DNA of 64,000 nucleotides from Bradyrhizobium xenonodulans (lineage in GTDB: Bacteria; Pseudomonadota; Alphaproteobacteria; Rhizobiales; Xanthobacteraceae): NCBI RefSeq assembly GCF_027594865.1, contig NZ_CP089391.1, forward strand, positions 5,424,501-5,488,500, in the 5' to 3' direction. The translations under genes were made by a program, and so were the position numbers. This document shows, in pieces, positions 19,789 through 29,532 of this stretch; within the stretch, counting starts at the first letter, position 1, and every line of letters begins with the position of its first letter. The notes under the pieces are model-generated. The model searched no databases and was not told the DNA's origin. It saw nothing but the letters and a program-made list of their open reading frames with translations.

Positions 19789-21189
19789 TCAGTTCGCTTC
19801 CATCAATTGCAGGCTGCCGCCGCTCACGGCTCCGGCCATCCGGCGCGCGTCACCAACGACCCTGCGGACGGAAAATCGCCTTCCATCCACGGAAGCAGCG
19901 TCTATCCTGCCGAGTACGGCGCCGACCATGTCCACTGCGAAGGACTTGGCGAGGCGACGACGCTCGATCTCCGGCGAGCCAAATCGGCGACGCAGGGCCG
20001 AACTCGCCTTGTACCCAAGCGTGGCACGGGCCATGGCAACGGCACGGCCGCGCAACGAAGGTCGCGGCACGGCGCCGGAACGCACCTTGCCGCGAGCGTT
20101 TGCGATGGTGTCGAGGACGACATCGGCAACGCGAATCGAGCTTGCGCCGTCGACGGCTGTAAAGAGATCGCTGATGATCTGGCGGCGGAATTGCGCGGTT
20201 TCCTCGGCAACCGAGGGCAGCCGTCTTTCCAGCCCCTCCTTCACCAGCGCGATCAGATCGGATTCCGAGGCGACCGGACGGCTGACCTGTGCGGCGGCCT
20301 GAACGCGCAGGGAAGGCGTATTGAACCACTCCATACTCAGCGGCTCAACATTCAGCATCGTCGCTTCGATTGCCGTCGAGCAATTCTGGTGGATCAGCAG
20401 GCGCGCCCGATTGATCCACTCGATCGACGTCCCTTCCTGCCGCACCTCGAAATTCGGATAGGCGGCCAACGCATCGTAGGACTTGATGTTCTCGAAGGGG
20501 TGCGGGCGCAGCACGAAACGCACGTCGGGAAAATGCTCGGCGAGCTTCTTCGACATCTCGAGCGTCGATTGATAGGCATGCCTGGCTTCGACAATGACCT
20601 GATTTGCGTAATCCCTGGAGTAGCCCGCGTTGACGATGGTCTCCACCTCATCACCCGGTCCCTTGGAGAAACGCGGATTGACGCTCGGGAAGTTCGTGTT
20701 GAGGAGCACATAGTCCGTACCGACCGACGGCTTGGACAGCGCCGCGCGCCACGGCCCCGCGCAAAAATCGTATCGCGGACACCCGGTCGCATGCAGGATA
20801 TGCGCAGGCACGGTCCCGTGCTTGAGGAAGGCAGCCCGTTGCGCCTGTCCCCAAACGCAATAGAGGTCGAGCAAATCGGGAGAACCCGCTTTTTTGACCA
20901 GCTTGGCGAACTCCTCGGCATTGTTGCCGCCGATGCCCTCGGTATCCAGCACGCCGACCAGGATGCCTGCCCGCTTGTAACGCCTGATCAGGTCGGCATT
21001 GTTCGGTCGCGTGTAGTTCAACAGCACCAGATCGGGTTGCAGCGCCGGAACGTCGTATCCCTGTTCGTACATGGGAACGAGGGTGACCTTCACGCCTCGC
21101 GTCGCAAGTTCCCGCCCAAGCAGAACCAAGCCCTCGAGGTCACGAAGCGGATTGTCGACGATCAGGCAGACATGCGGCTGGTCAGGCAC
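19789..21189 (-). CDS. surface carbohydrate biosynthesis protein, glycerophosphotransferase-like
   Basis: A 466-residue protein beginning MPDQPHVCLIVDNPLRDLEGLVLLGRELA. Residues near 60-110 (LLNYTRPNNADLIRRYKRAGI, then GVLDTEGIGG) and FVLRPHPFENIKSYDAL with LIHQNCSTAIEAT match a family of surface-polysaccharide proteins often found beside neu/pse genes. The RPHP block and the Q-N-C-S-T segment resemble the C-terminal half of CDP-glycerol glycerophosphotransferase-like and GT-B enzymes. It overlaps the pseI stop by eight bases, so it is co-expressed with the pseudaminic acid synthase. It may transfer the nonulosonate or build its acceptor; this is inference. Confidence 0.78.
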   Translation of the reverse strand: MPDQPHVCLIVDNPLRDLEGLVLLGRELATRGVKVTLVPMYEQGYDVPALQPDLVLLNYTRPNNADLIRRYKRAGILVGVLDTEGIGGNNAEEFAKLVKKAGSPDLLDLYCVWGQAQRAAFLKHGTVPAHILHATGCPRYDFCAGPWRAALSKPSVGTDYVLLNTNFPSVNPRFSKGPGDEVETIVNAGYSRDYANQVIVEARHAYQSTLEMSKKLAEHFPDVRFVLRPHPFENIKSYDALAAYPNFEVRQEGTSIEWINRARLLIHQNCSTAIEATMLNVEPLSMEWFNTPSLRVQAAAQVSRPVASESDLIALVKEGLERRLPSVAEETAQFRRQIISDLFTAVDGASSIRVADVVLDTIANARGKVRSGAVPRPSLRGRAVAMARATLGYKASSALRRRFGSPEIERRRLAKSFAVDMVGAVLGRIDAASVDGRRFSVRRVVGDARRMAGAVSGGSLQLMEAN

Positions 21190-22294
21190 GGGCGTTCCTC
21201 GACGCGGCCTGTCGCGGCTCCACGACCGGAGCGTCGACGGGCGTCAGAAGGTCCCAACTCATCGGCGTGCCCTTGCGCACGGGGCGGCCGACGCGCTTGC
21301 CGATCAGGGTCGAGAAATACTTCGGCGGCAGCCCAAGGCCGGGGCGGATGATCCGCAGGTTCTTATCCGTCAGGACATCCCCCGCCGCGAGGTCCTCGGC
21401 CACGTAGAGCGAGCGGCGGAAGACCCGCGAGTCCTTTTCCTTCCCGGTCAAGCCGTAGTGAACCTCGCCGAGCGCCATCCAGGCGCGCTCGGTCTCGACC
21501 ACCAGCGAGGCCATCTCGTCGGGCTCCATGGAGAAGCTCGAGTCCACCCCGCCATCAGCGCGCGCGAGCGTAAAATGCTTCTCTATGACGCTGGCGCCGA
21601 GCGCCACGCTCGCCACGCTGGCTCCGATGCCGAAAGTGTGGTCGGACAATCCGACCTCGCAACCGAACATGCCGCGCAAATGCGGAATGGTCAGGAGATT
21701 GGTGTCGGACGGCGTCGCCGGATAAGTGCTGGTGCATTTGAGGAGAACCAGCTCCTTGCAGCCGACCTCCCGCGCAGTGCGCACCGCCTCGTCGATCTCG
21801 GCCACATTCGCCATGCCGGTCGATATGATCATCGGCTTGCCGGTCGAGGCGACCTTGCGGATCAGCGGCAGGTCGGTGTTTTCGAACGATGCGATCTTGT
21901 AGCAGGGCACGCCGAGCCCTTCGAGGAAATCCACCGCACTCGCATCGAATGGCGACGAGAACGGGATCATTCCAAGGGCGCGGGCGCGCTCGAAGATCGG
22001 CTTGTGCCATTCCCAGGGCGTGTACGCCTGCTGGTAAAGCTTGTGCAGCGAGTTGCCCTTCCACAGGCTGTCCGGATCGTTGATGAAGAATTCATCCTGG
22101 TCGAGATCGAGTGTCATCGTGTCGGCCGTGTAGGTCTGCAGCTTCAGCGCGTGCGCGCCGGTCTTCGCTGCGGCCTCGACGATGGCCAACGCCCGATCTA
22201 GCGATTGATTGTGATTGCCCGACATTTCCGCAATGATGAACGGCTTGTGCGACCGGCCGATCGAGCGCCCCGCAATTGAGATCTTGTCCGTCAT
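21182..22294 (-). CDS. pseI: pseudaminic acid synthase, PseI
   Basis: A 370-residue NeuB-family enzyme. FIIAEMSGNHNQSLDRA near residues 19-35, ALKLQTYTADTMTLD, PFDASAVDFLEGLG, IISTGMANVAEIDEA, VGLSDHTFG and IEKHFTLARADGGVDSSFSMEP are strongly PseI-like. A C-terminal SAF domain (SLYVAEDLAAGDVLTDKNLRIIRPGLGLPP) completes it. It condenses phosphoenolpyruvate with 2,4-diacetamido-2,4,6-trideoxy-L-altrose. AGGAG lies seven bases upstream of the ATG. It is clearly different from the fused synthase at 4042. Confidence 0.95.
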   Translation of the reverse strand: MTDKISIAGRSIGRSHKPFIIAEMSGNHNQSLDRALAIVEAAAKTGAHALKLQTYTADTMTLDLDQDEFFINDPDSLWKGNSLHKLYQQAYTPWEWHKPIFERARALGMIPFSSPFDASAVDFLEGLGVPCYKIASFENTDLPLIRKVASTGKPMIISTGMANVAEIDEAVRTAREVGCKELVLLKCTSTYPATPSDTNLLTIPHLRGMFGCEVGLSDHTFGIGASVASVALGASVIEKHFTLARADGGVDSSFSMEPDEMASLVVETERAWMALGEVHYGLTGKEKDSRVFRRSLYVAEDLAAGDVLTDKNLRIIRPGLGLPPKYFSTLIGKRVGRPVRKGTPMSWDLLTPVDAPVVEPRQAASRNARA

Positions 22295-22545
22295 CGATTG
22301 CTCCTAACGCTCACGGATCGCGGTTCCATCGTATCAAGCAGCGATCCGGCCGGCTCGTTTGTTCCAGCGCATCTATGGTCGCGGGCCGCTTCATGTCATT
22401 TCGATAACAGTCCGGCCTCGTCTTTGGTAGCTGATCGTCCCAAAACGTCGCATCGCGAACCATTCCAAAGCAGTCCCGCCATAAGCGTGGACCGTTGATG
22501 AGTCAACCGACGGGGCGGGTCTCAGGCCCGCTTCCCATTGGAAAG

Positions 22546-23640
22546 TCAGCAGAAAACTGCGCGGCGGACACGCTCCGCGCCGCCGCCGTCGACGAGGGCC
22601 AGTGCGGTCTCGCTCATCAACCGCACCTGCCCCGGATTGCACAGCAGCGAATGCAGCGCCTGCGCAATCACCCCATCAGTCACTGACGCGGCTGCACCGA
22701 TATGCATAATCGCCCCGGCCGCTGCGAGGGCCGTGAGGACGTCGGCCTGGTTCTCGGCAATGCCGATCGCCAGCGTCGGCAGACCAAGACAGCAACGTTC
22801 CCAGCTCATCACGCCACCTGCCCCGATCGAGAGATCGGCGCGCCGCATCAGCTCAGCAATATTGTTCGCTCCGCGATGCAGCGTGACATTCGCCATCCGC
22901 TGGCAGAGCGCATCCACCGACGCCGCATGCGGGTTGGTCGCTCCAATGGCGACATCCGCCGCAAGGCGCGCCATCGCAAGGCTCGCGATCGCCTCCAGCG
23001 CCTTCGCGGTTTCGTTGCTCGGATCGGAGCCGCCGAAGCAGATCAGGATGCGATTGATCTCGCCGCTGCGCGGGGCGAGGAGAGCGCGCAACGCGGCAAA
23101 ATCCGGACGAAGCAGTGCGTAGCCGGGCCCGAGCAATTGCGCGCAGGCGGCGGGCACGCGGCCACGATAGCGCGTCTCCATGCCCCTGACGAGATTTTGG
23201 TCGAGCAAGATCTCGCAATCATGATCACGGTCGGCAAGGTCGTCGATGGCGAGGATGCGCATGCCGCCGCGCCGGCAGGCGTGCTCCCATCGTGCGTCGA
23301 GGGCGTAGTGATCGACGATGAGCCATTCGACCGCGCCGATCTCGTCGAGTGCGCTGCGCGTCTGGGCCGCGTCTTGTTGCCAATTGGTCGGCAGCCAATG
23401 CGCGTACGGCCCGCCACTATCGTCAGTTCCGGCCAGCCGCACGGGCGGATCGGGGAGCAGCCGCACCTGATGTCCACGGCTCTCGACGAGATGTGCCAGT
23501 CCGGCCGCATGACCGCGCATGAGGAAGCACGACCGCGCTCCGGCCGCGGCGAGCGCATCGGCGAGCGTCAGACACCGCGTGAGGTGACCAAGTCCCATCT
23601 CGACCGAAGCGTCGACGCGGAAGACGACCTGCCTGTTCAT
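22546..23640 (-). CDS. pseG: UDP-2,4-diacetamido-2,4,6-trideoxy-beta-L-altropyranose hydrolase, PseG
   Basis: A 364-residue GT-B-fold protein from ATG 23640 (a longer frame extends to 23712). The start VVFRVDASVEMGLGHLTRCLTLADAL contains the PseG G-x-G-H loop at residues 16-19. FGGSDPSNETAKALEAI and LSIGAGGVMSWERCCLGLPTLAIGIAENQ form the nucleotide-binding C-terminal half. PseG releases UDP from the PseH product, giving the substrate for PseI. It lies upstream of pseI on the same strand, separated by a 250-base gap in which I see no gene. Some PseG proteins carry a fused PseH acetyltransferase domain; this one does not. Confidence 0.92.
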   Translation of the reverse strand: MNRQVVFRVDASVEMGLGHLTRCLTLADALAAAGARSCFLMRGHAAGLAHLVESRGHQVRLLPDPPVRLAGTDDSGGPYAHWLPTNWQQDAAQTRSALDEIGAVEWLIVDHYALDARWEHACRRGGMRILAIDDLADRDHDCEILLDQNLVRGMETRYRGRVPAACAQLLGPGYALLRPDFAALRALLAPRSGEINRILICFGGSDPSNETAKALEAIASLAMARLAADVAIGATNPHAASVDALCQRMANVTLHRGANNIAELMRRADLSIGAGGVMSWERCCLGLPTLAIGIAENQADVLTALAAAGAIMHIGAAASVTDGVIAQALHSLLCNPGQVRLMSETALALVDGGGAERVRRAVFC

Positions 23641-23818
23641 CGATTTGAGCCAACAATCCTCTGTTCTGTCACCCGAGCCCGGTGCGTTTCGCCATGTCTG
23701 GCCCGATAGCACCGTCTATTACCACAATTCGATGGTGGAACTGGCCTCAATCCACCCTTGAGCTATCGTGCAGGCTTCTATATGCGGAAACCGCAACCGA
23801 GCAACCCAGCCCCAACAC

Positions 23819-25219
23819 ATGTCTTCCGAGAAAACCCTCCTGATCACGACGCTTGCGGAATACCAGACCCGGTTCTGGATCCCGGTGGCGCAGCGTCTGC
23901 GCGCGGCGGGATACGCGGTCGAACTGCTCGCCTTCGACGATCGCAGCGCCGAAATGTCCGGGGCCGCCGGCGTTCCGGTCATGAACATGTACCGCCAAGG
24001 CCTCAAGACGGGCGCTGCACCCGACGACCGGCAGGCTTTCGACGCGCGCATCCAGGCCTACGGCCTCGACGGCTCCAACTTCCTGTTCAGCCACGAGCGC
24101 TTCACCTTCGGCATCCGCGATACCGCCGCATTGCGCCGTCGCTTCATGATCTACACCAATGCCATGGAGGCCCTGCTCGACCGGCTGGAGAGCCAGGGCA
24201 AACGCGCCGAACTGGTGCAGGAGCTCGGCGGCTTTCTCTCGGTGATCACGAGCTTCTACGCCGCCAAGCGCCGCGGCATTCGCAACTGGTTCATCGAGCC
24301 GTCGTTCTTCCGCGGACGGATGTATTTCACGCCTGACAGTTTTGGCGCGCCCGAGATGATGGCAAAGCCGGCCGACGCCGTGTCGCCCGACGTGAAATCC
24401 TATCTCGATGCCACGCTGAACCAGCGCGCGATCGTGATCCCGAAGAAGGACGCGCATCACTACTCGGCCGCCTTCAAGAAGGTGGTGAACTTGCGCAACT
24501 CACGCCGCCTCGCCGAAAAGCTGTGGGACCAGTTCGCGCTCGGTAAGCACCAGGAGTTCGGACACAATCTGCGGCACGCGCGGGTACACGCGATGATGGC
24601 CGTCAACGCGGCGCGGCTGCGCAAGCTCTACCGTCCGATTCCCGAGACGCCCTTCGTCTACTATCCCTTCCACGTACCCGCCGACATGGCGTTGACGCTG
24701 CGCGCGCCCGACTATCTCGACCAGGTCGCGACCGTCGACTTCCTGCTGCGGACGATCCCGGACTCGCACGTGCTCGTCGTCAAGGAGCATCCGGCGCAGA
24801 TCGGCGCGATCTCGGCCGATCGCCTGTTCGAGCTCGCGCGGCGTTTCGACAATCTCGTCCTGTTGCCGCCGCAGACCAACAATTACGCCGTCCTCAACCG
24901 GGCCGATGCCGTGATCTCCGTCAACAGCAAGTCGGGCGCCGAAGCCCTGCTGCTCGGCAAGCCCGTCGTGGTGATGGGCGATGCGTTCTATCGCACCTGC
25001 CCGCTGGTCTATTCGACCGACCGTCTTGCCGACGTGCCGAAGCGCCTGCGCGAGGCGCTGCGTGCCGGGCCGTTCGATCCCGCCCTGGGCGCGCCCTATT
25101 TCGAAGCCGCCTGGCGCCGCTCGTTTCCCGGCGAGCTCTACATCGGCGATCCCACGCTGCTCGATACGTTCACCGCCTCGCTGCGGGCCGCGCTCGCCGA
25201 GCCTGCGACCGCTCACTGA
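23819..25219 (+). CDS. capsule polysaccharide biosynthesis family protein (KpsC/KpsS-like)
   Basis: A 466-residue protein from ATG 23819 (a frame extends 51 bases upstream). The C-terminal half shows the Capsule_synth signature: FVYYPFHVPADMALTLRAPDY, HVLVVKEHPAQIG, LVLLPPQTNNYAVLNRADAVISVNSKSGAEALLLGKPVVVMG. Enzymes of this family (KpsC, KpsS and relatives) transfer acidic sugars such as Kdo. A transferase for an activated keto-sugar acid would suit an island that makes CMP-nonulosonates, but this is inference. It is followed 12 bases later by a family 2 glycosyltransferase. Confidence 0.8.
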   Translation: MSSEKTLLITTLAEYQTRFWIPVAQRLRAAGYAVELLAFDDRSAEMSGAAGVPVMNMYRQGLKTGAAPDDRQAFDARIQAYGLDGSNFLFSHERFTFGIRDTAALRRRFMIYTNAMEALLDRLESQGKRAELVQELGGFLSVITSFYAAKRRGIRNWFIEPSFFRGRMYFTPDSFGAPEMMAKPADAVSPDVKSYLDATLNQRAIVIPKKDAHHYSAAFKKVVNLRNSRRLAEKLWDQFALGKHQEFGHNLRHARVHAMMAVNAARLRKLYRPIPETPFVYYPFHVPADMALTLRAPDYLDQVATVDFLLRTIPDSHVLVVKEHPAQIGAISADRLFELARRFDNLVLLPPQTNNYAVLNRADAVISVNSKSGAEALLLGKPVVVMGDAFYRTCPLVYSTDRLADVPKRLREALRAGPFDPALGAPYFEAAWRRSFPGELYIGDPTLLDTFTASLRAALAEPATAH

Positions 25220-25231
25220 ACGGATCACGCG

Positions 25232-25981
25232 ATGCCCCTCGTCTCCATCATCATGCCGTCCTGGAACGTCGAGCGCTTCATCGAGGAGACTATCCATTCG
25301 GTGCAGGCGCAGACCTTTGACGACTGGGAATTGCTGATTGCCGATGACTGCTCGACGGATCGCACGCCCGCGATCATCGCGGAGATCGGCACGCGCGATC
25401 CCCGCGTCGAGCTGATCCGAATGGCGAAGAACGGCGGCCCCGCGCTGGCGCGCCAGGCCTCGATCGACCAGGCGCAGGGCCGCTATCTCGCTTTCCTCGA
25501 CAGCGACGATCTGTGGCTGCCGACCAAGCTGGAACGCCAGCTCGCCTTTGCCGGCGAGAGGCGCGCCGCGCTGAGCTACACGGCGTTCCGCCGCATCGAC
25601 GAGGCCAACACCATGTCCGGCCGGCTGATCGAGGTGCCGGCGTCACTGAGCTACGATCAGCTCCTGAAGAACACCTCGATCGCGACGCTGACGGCGCTGG
25701 TCGACCGCGAGATTTCGGGCCCCGTCGCGATGACCAACGAGGGCTATGACGATTTCTGCCTGTGGCTCTCCATTCTCAGGCGCGGCCACACCGCCCACGG
25801 CCTCAACGAGGATCTGGCGCGCTACCGCGTCCGGGGCTCATCCGTCTCCAGCCGCCCGGCGCGCTCCGCCAAATGGGTCTGGAACATCTACCGCAACGTC
25901 GAGAAGCTGCCGCTGCTCAAATCGGCCTGGTGCTTCGGCCATTGGGCCGCGCGCGCCTGGCTGAAGCGGCGACAATTCTAG
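25232..25981 (+). CDS. family 2 glycosyltransferase (GT-A)
   Basis: A 249-residue enzyme with the GT2 start MPLVSIIMPSWNVERFIEETIHSV, the first aspartate pair in LIADDCSTDRTPAII, and the metal-binding DxD as LDSDDLWLP (about residues 90-98). EGYDDFCLWLSILRRG near residue 170 carries the usual ED-like acceptor loop. No membrane segment follows, so it is a soluble or peripheral transferase adding one nucleotide-sugar residue to a lipid-linked chain. It forms a unit with the capsule-type gene upstream. Confidence 0.9.
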   Translation: MPLVSIIMPSWNVERFIEETIHSVQAQTFDDWELLIADDCSTDRTPAIIAEIGTRDPRVELIRMAKNGGPALARQASIDQAQGRYLAFLDSDDLWLPTKLERQLAFAGERRAALSYTAFRRIDEANTMSGRLIEVPASLSYDQLLKNTSIATLTALVDREISGPVAMTNEGYDDFCLWLSILRRGHTAHGLNEDLARYRVRGSSVSSRPARSAKWVWNIYRNVEKLPLLKSAWCFGHWAARAWLKRRQF

Positions 25982-26104
25982 CGATCTGCGACGCACGTGA
26001 CCGTAGCGCGGACGAGCGCCGCGCGGCCGTCCGCAGCGGGCGGAAATCAGCATTGCGAGCCGGATCGGTTGTCACTAGTCTGACCTGGATCGAAGGGGCT
26101 TTGC

Positions 26105-27583
26105 GTGTACAATCAAGCTGTTATGCCGTTGGCGACACGCCCCCTCGCCGGGCGAAGAGCCAGCCTTGCCTGGGCGCTGGGCAGCTTCTTTCCTGCCGCC
26201 TTTCTGTTCGGTCTGTTTGCGCTCATTCTACTCAGCGCGCCCGAGCATGATGATTTCTGTTTCGCGGATCAGTACGCGCGCCACGGCTTCATCCAGACCA
26301 TCTCGATCATCTATCATTCGCTATCGGGCCGGGTGGTAGCCCTGTTCCTGAGCCAGATACCAACGGCGATCTCCAAGGCCACGAATGTCAGCCTGCTATC
26401 GGCCTATTCACTGACGCTGATGGCGTGCGCCGGCCTGTTCCTGTTCGGCTCGGCTGTGGCGACGATTCGTGCATGGCCGCGCGCGGGCGTGCTGCAAGTG
26501 ACATTTCTCACTTTGGCGTTTGCGAGCACCGTGGTGAGCGCGGCGCCGAGCCTGCGCGAGTTGCTTTACTGGCTGGCGGGCCTGACGTGCTACGTTCCGC
26601 CTGCGCTGCTCACCATTCTGATCCTCGGCGAATGCACGCGGGCGCTCGACACTGATACGGAATTCTCCTGGCCGCTCACCATCGGCGTGGCTTTGGGCGG
26701 ACTCGTCGCCGCAATGTGCAATGAGTTCACCGGCCTCTGGCTGCTGCTGATCGTCGCCGCATCCCTCCTCGCGCGTCACCTCTTCGGCCAGCGGCGCCAG
26801 ATCACACATCACAGCCTGATCGCTGTCGCCATCGCCGTCGGCTTTGTCGTGGTGGTCTCGGCCAGCGGCAACAGCACGCGCATGGAGCAGCTCCCGAACG
26901 CCGGGCATTTCCTGCCGTCGCTGTTCAATGGCTTCCGGGATTCGCTGATCGGGCTCGTCCGGTTCTTCCGCGAGCCCGCGACACTGGTCTCGCTGATCGC
27001 CGCTGGCGCCATCGCCCTGGTCGAACCGGAGCCGGCGAAACCGGCATCGTCCAAAGGCAAGATGCTGGCGCTCGGCATCATCGCCACGTGCATGGCCTGC
27101 TGCTACTTCGAATATTTCGCGCATCAATACGCGACGGGATTCCGGCTGGTCGAAAGGGCGCAGAACCAGGCCCTGATCCTGCTGCTGTTCGGCCTGATGC
27201 TGAGCGTCAGGCTATTGGTCCAGGCTTATCGCCCGCAATTGCGTGAGCGGATTTCGGTCAGCGGCTACCGCGGCCTCCTCGGTCCGGTCACGCTGCCGAC
27301 GGGCCTTGCGCTTCTCATGATCGCCTCGCTCGGCCTCGGCTCGACGGCGGCGCTGCTGCGCAAGCAGTGGCAAGACCTCTATCCGTACTGGCAAGAAAGC
27401 AACGCCCGACACGTACTCCTGACGACGAGCACCGAACAAGTGGTTGCCGTTCCCAGGCACAGGTGGACGCCGTCCTTGCTGATGAGCTCCGACGTCACCG
27501 CCGATGCCGACCGATTGCCGAACGACTGCATCGCCAGATACTATCACAAATCCGCCATCTACGCCTCCGACGCGCCACGCTGA
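26105..27583 (+). CDS. polytopic membrane protein, possible GT-C-like or GtrC-type transferase
   Basis: A 492-residue protein from GTG 26105, preceded by GAAGGGG at suitable spacing; an ATG at 26123 is the alternative. It has about eleven membrane segments and a short periplasmic tail. The first loop carries SAPEHDDFCFADQYARHGF, an acidic pair soon after the first helix as in GT-C glycosyltransferases and the DUF6056-like group. It is followed 21 bases later by a GtrB-like bactoprenol glycosyltransferase. That pairing is the usual GtrB plus serotype-specific Gtr arrangement that adds side-chain sugars to a polysaccharide in the periplasm, so I favour such a role. Confidence 0.7.
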   Translation: MYNQAVMPLATRPLAGRRASLAWALGSFFPAAFLFGLFALILLSAPEHDDFCFADQYARHGFIQTISIIYHSLSGRVVALFLSQIPTAISKATNVSLLSAYSLTLMACAGLFLFGSAVATIRAWPRAGVLQVTFLTLAFASTVVSAAPSLRELLYWLAGLTCYVPPALLTILILGECTRALDTDTEFSWPLTIGVALGGLVAAMCNEFTGLWLLLIVAASLLARHLFGQRRQITHHSLIAVAIAVGFVVVVSASGNSTRMEQLPNAGHFLPSLFNGFRDSLIGLVRFFREPATLVSLIAAGAIALVEPEPAKPASSKGKMLALGIIATCMACCYFEYFAHQYATGFRLVERAQNQALILLLFGLMLSVRLLVQAYRPQLRERISVSGYRGLLGPVTLPTGLALLMIASLGLGSTAALLRKQWQDLYPYWQESNARHVLLTTSTEQVVAVPRHRWTPSLLMSSDVTADADRLPNDCIARYYHKSAIYASDAPR

Positions 27584-27604
27584 CAGCTTCCCCTTTCCAG
27601 AGAC

Positions 27605-28567
27605 ATGAACGTGAAAACAATCAGCGTCATCACGCCCTGCTACAACGAAGAACTCAATGTCAGGGATTGCTACGAAGCGATCCGGAAGATATTCGACACC
27701 GAGCTTGGGGGCTACCAGCGCGAGCACATCTTCTGCGACAACGCCTCCGACGATCGCACCGTGGAGATCCTGCGCGAGATCGCCGCACAGGACCCGGCCG
27801 TCAAGATCATCGTCAACGCGCGCAATTTCGGGCCGCTGCGCAACACGTTCAATGGCGTCATGGCTGCGAGCGGCGACGCTGTTCTTCTCTTCATGCCGGC
27901 CGACCTCCAGGATCCGCCCGAACTGCTTCCCGAGTTCGTCAAGCTGTGGGAGGCCGGCAACGAGATCGTCTACGGCATCCGCGCGGTACGCGAGGAAGGG
28001 CAGCTGATGCGCGGCATCCGCAACGTCTATTACCGCCTGCTGACCCGTTTCTCCGAGATCAAGGTGCCGCCGGGCGTCGGTGACTATCAGCTCGTCGACC
28101 GCGCCGTGGTCGAGCGGATGCGGCTCGTCCGCGACGGATACCCGTTCATGCGCATGATGACCTTCGAATGCGGCGGCCGCGCCGTCGGCGTGCCTTACAC
28201 CTGGCGCGCACGCAAGAAGGGGCTATCCAAGAATCGCGCGGCGGCGCTCATCGACCAGGGGCTCAACGGTCTCGTTTCCTTCACGTCGGCACCGCTGCGC
28301 TTCGGCCTCTATGCCGGCTTCATCCTCTCATTCGCGAGCATCGGATATGCCGTGATCAACCTGCTGCTCGGCCTGCTTCTCTATCAGCGCCTCGCGGAGC
28401 CCGGCATCCTGACGCTCATCGTGGCGATGTTCTTCTTCGGCGGCGTCCAGTTGTTCTTCATGGGCATGATCGGTGAATATATTCTCGCGATCTACGGCCA
28501 GGTCCGGGAGAAACCCGTGGTGTTCGAGCGCGAGCGCGTCAATTTCGACGGGCCGCCGCCCGGCTAG
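27605..28567 (+). CDS. GtrB-like undecaprenyl-phosphate glycosyltransferase
   Basis: A 320-residue GT2 enzyme. SVITPCYNEELNVRDCYEAI begins the GT-A domain, IFCDNASDDRT holds the first aspartates, and LLFMPADLQDPPELLPEF is the characteristic Dxx(Q)DPPE block of the DPM1/GtrB subgroup. Two membrane helices follow at the C-terminus (LYAGFILSFASIGYAVINLLLG and ILTLIVAMFFFGGVQLFFMGMIG). Enzymes of this group load one sugar from a nucleotide donor onto undecaprenyl phosphate. It pairs with the membrane protein just upstream. Confidence 0.9.
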   Translation: MNVKTISVITPCYNEELNVRDCYEAIRKIFDTELGGYQREHIFCDNASDDRTVEILREIAAQDPAVKIIVNARNFGPLRNTFNGVMAASGDAVLLFMPADLQDPPELLPEFVKLWEAGNEIVYGIRAVREEGQLMRGIRNVYYRLLTRFSEIKVPPGVGDYQLVDRAVVERMRLVRDGYPFMRMMTFECGGRAVGVPYTWRARKKGLSKNRAAALIDQGLNGLVSFTSAPLRFGLYAGFILSFASIGYAVINLLLGLLLYQRLAEPGILTLIVAMFFFGGVQLFFMGMIGEYILAIYGQVREKPVVFERERVNFDGPPPG

Positions 28568-28570
28568 AGA

Positions 28571-29491
28571 TTACCTGTCGCCCGCTTCCGCGGTCCGGGA
28601 CCACGCAACCGTTTCGCGCAATCCTTGATCGAGCCCGACCGCGGGACGCCAGCCCAGACCTTCGAGCCGCCTCACATCCGCGGCAAGGACCATCACCTGG
28701 TCGGGCCGGTAGGGCACCTCGCCGAAGCCGAGATCACCGGCGCCGATCTGATCGCGCAACCGCGTGACCGTCTCGCGGAGCGGCGGCGCCTCCGGGCTGC
28801 CGAGATTGTAGACCCCCTCCGCGGCCGGACTTGCCAGCACCAGCCGGACGGCCGCCGCGGCGTCGCGGGCGTGAAGGAAGCCCCAGCGCTGTTCGCAACC
28901 CGTCAAAGCCATGTGCCCGTTGGAGCGCAGAGTTCTGATCAGGCTCGGAATCAGCCAGGAATCGTTGTCCTTGGGGCCGTAGACGGAAAATATGCGCAGC
29001 CATACAAAACGCAGCTTGCGTTCCGCGCAGCGCCGCTCGGCCATCAGACAGCTTGCGAGTTTGGCGATGCCGTAGAGAGTTGTCGGTTTCGGCGGATCAC
29101 TCTCGACGATCGCCCGATCATAAGGGCCATATTCGGCCTGAGACCCCGCACCGACGAAGATCGTCGCGCCCGCGTCCGCGGCGAGGTCGACCAGGTCCAC
29201 GGTATCAACGACGTTTCGCGCTTGGTCCTTGTTGTTTCGATCGCTGTTGCCGACGCCACGCCAGGCCATGTGCACCACGGCGTCCGGCCTGAAGGAACGA
29301 AGTCCGCTCCCCAGCGCAGCAAGATCGTCGAGCGCGCCCCCAATCACGGTGAGCCGATCCAGCTTGGCCGCGAGGCGCCAGGGCCTGACACCAGGCCGCA
29401 ACAACACTGCAACATCGTGCCCCTGATCGATCAGGTCGGTGACGACGTAAGACCCCAGAAAGCCCGTCGCTCCCGTTACGAAGATGCGCAT
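28571..29491 (-). CDS. NAD-dependent sugar epimerase/reductase (extended SDR)
   Basis: A 306-residue extended SDR: GATGFLGSYVVTDL at residues 7-20, VGAGSQAEYG, and the catalytic TTLYGIAKLAS (Y-x3-K), with WLRIFSVYGPKDND typical of sugar nucleotide enzymes. It is the last gene of the operon that makes a CDP-dideoxy branched sugar. In the known yersiniose pathway a reductase (YerF) acts after the thiamine-diphosphate enzyme YerE, and this gene's position fits that job. A 4-epimerase or 4-reductase role on the CDP-sugar is equally possible. Confidence 0.82.
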   Translation of the reverse strand: MRIFVTGATGFLGSYVVTDLIDQGHDVAVLLRPGVRPWRLAAKLDRLTVIGGALDDLAALGSGLRSFRPDAVVHMAWRGVGNSDRNNKDQARNVVDTVDLVDLAADAGATIFVGAGSQAEYGPYDRAIVESDPPKPTTLYGIAKLASCLMAERRCAERKLRFVWLRIFSVYGPKDNDSWLIPSLIRTLRSNGHMALTGCEQRWGFLHARDAAAAVRLVLASPAAEGVYNLGSPEAPPLRETVTRLRDQIGAGDLGFGEVPYRPDQVMVLAADVRRLEGLGWRPAVGLDQGLRETVAWSRTAEAGDR

Positions 29492-29532
29492 CGCGATCCC
29501 GACAATGTCATGGGGACGACCTCCTGCGAGAC

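Noticed and set aside
22295..22545. Hidden PseH gene between pseG and pseI
   Set aside because: The 250-base gap holds no frame with an acetyltransferase motif.
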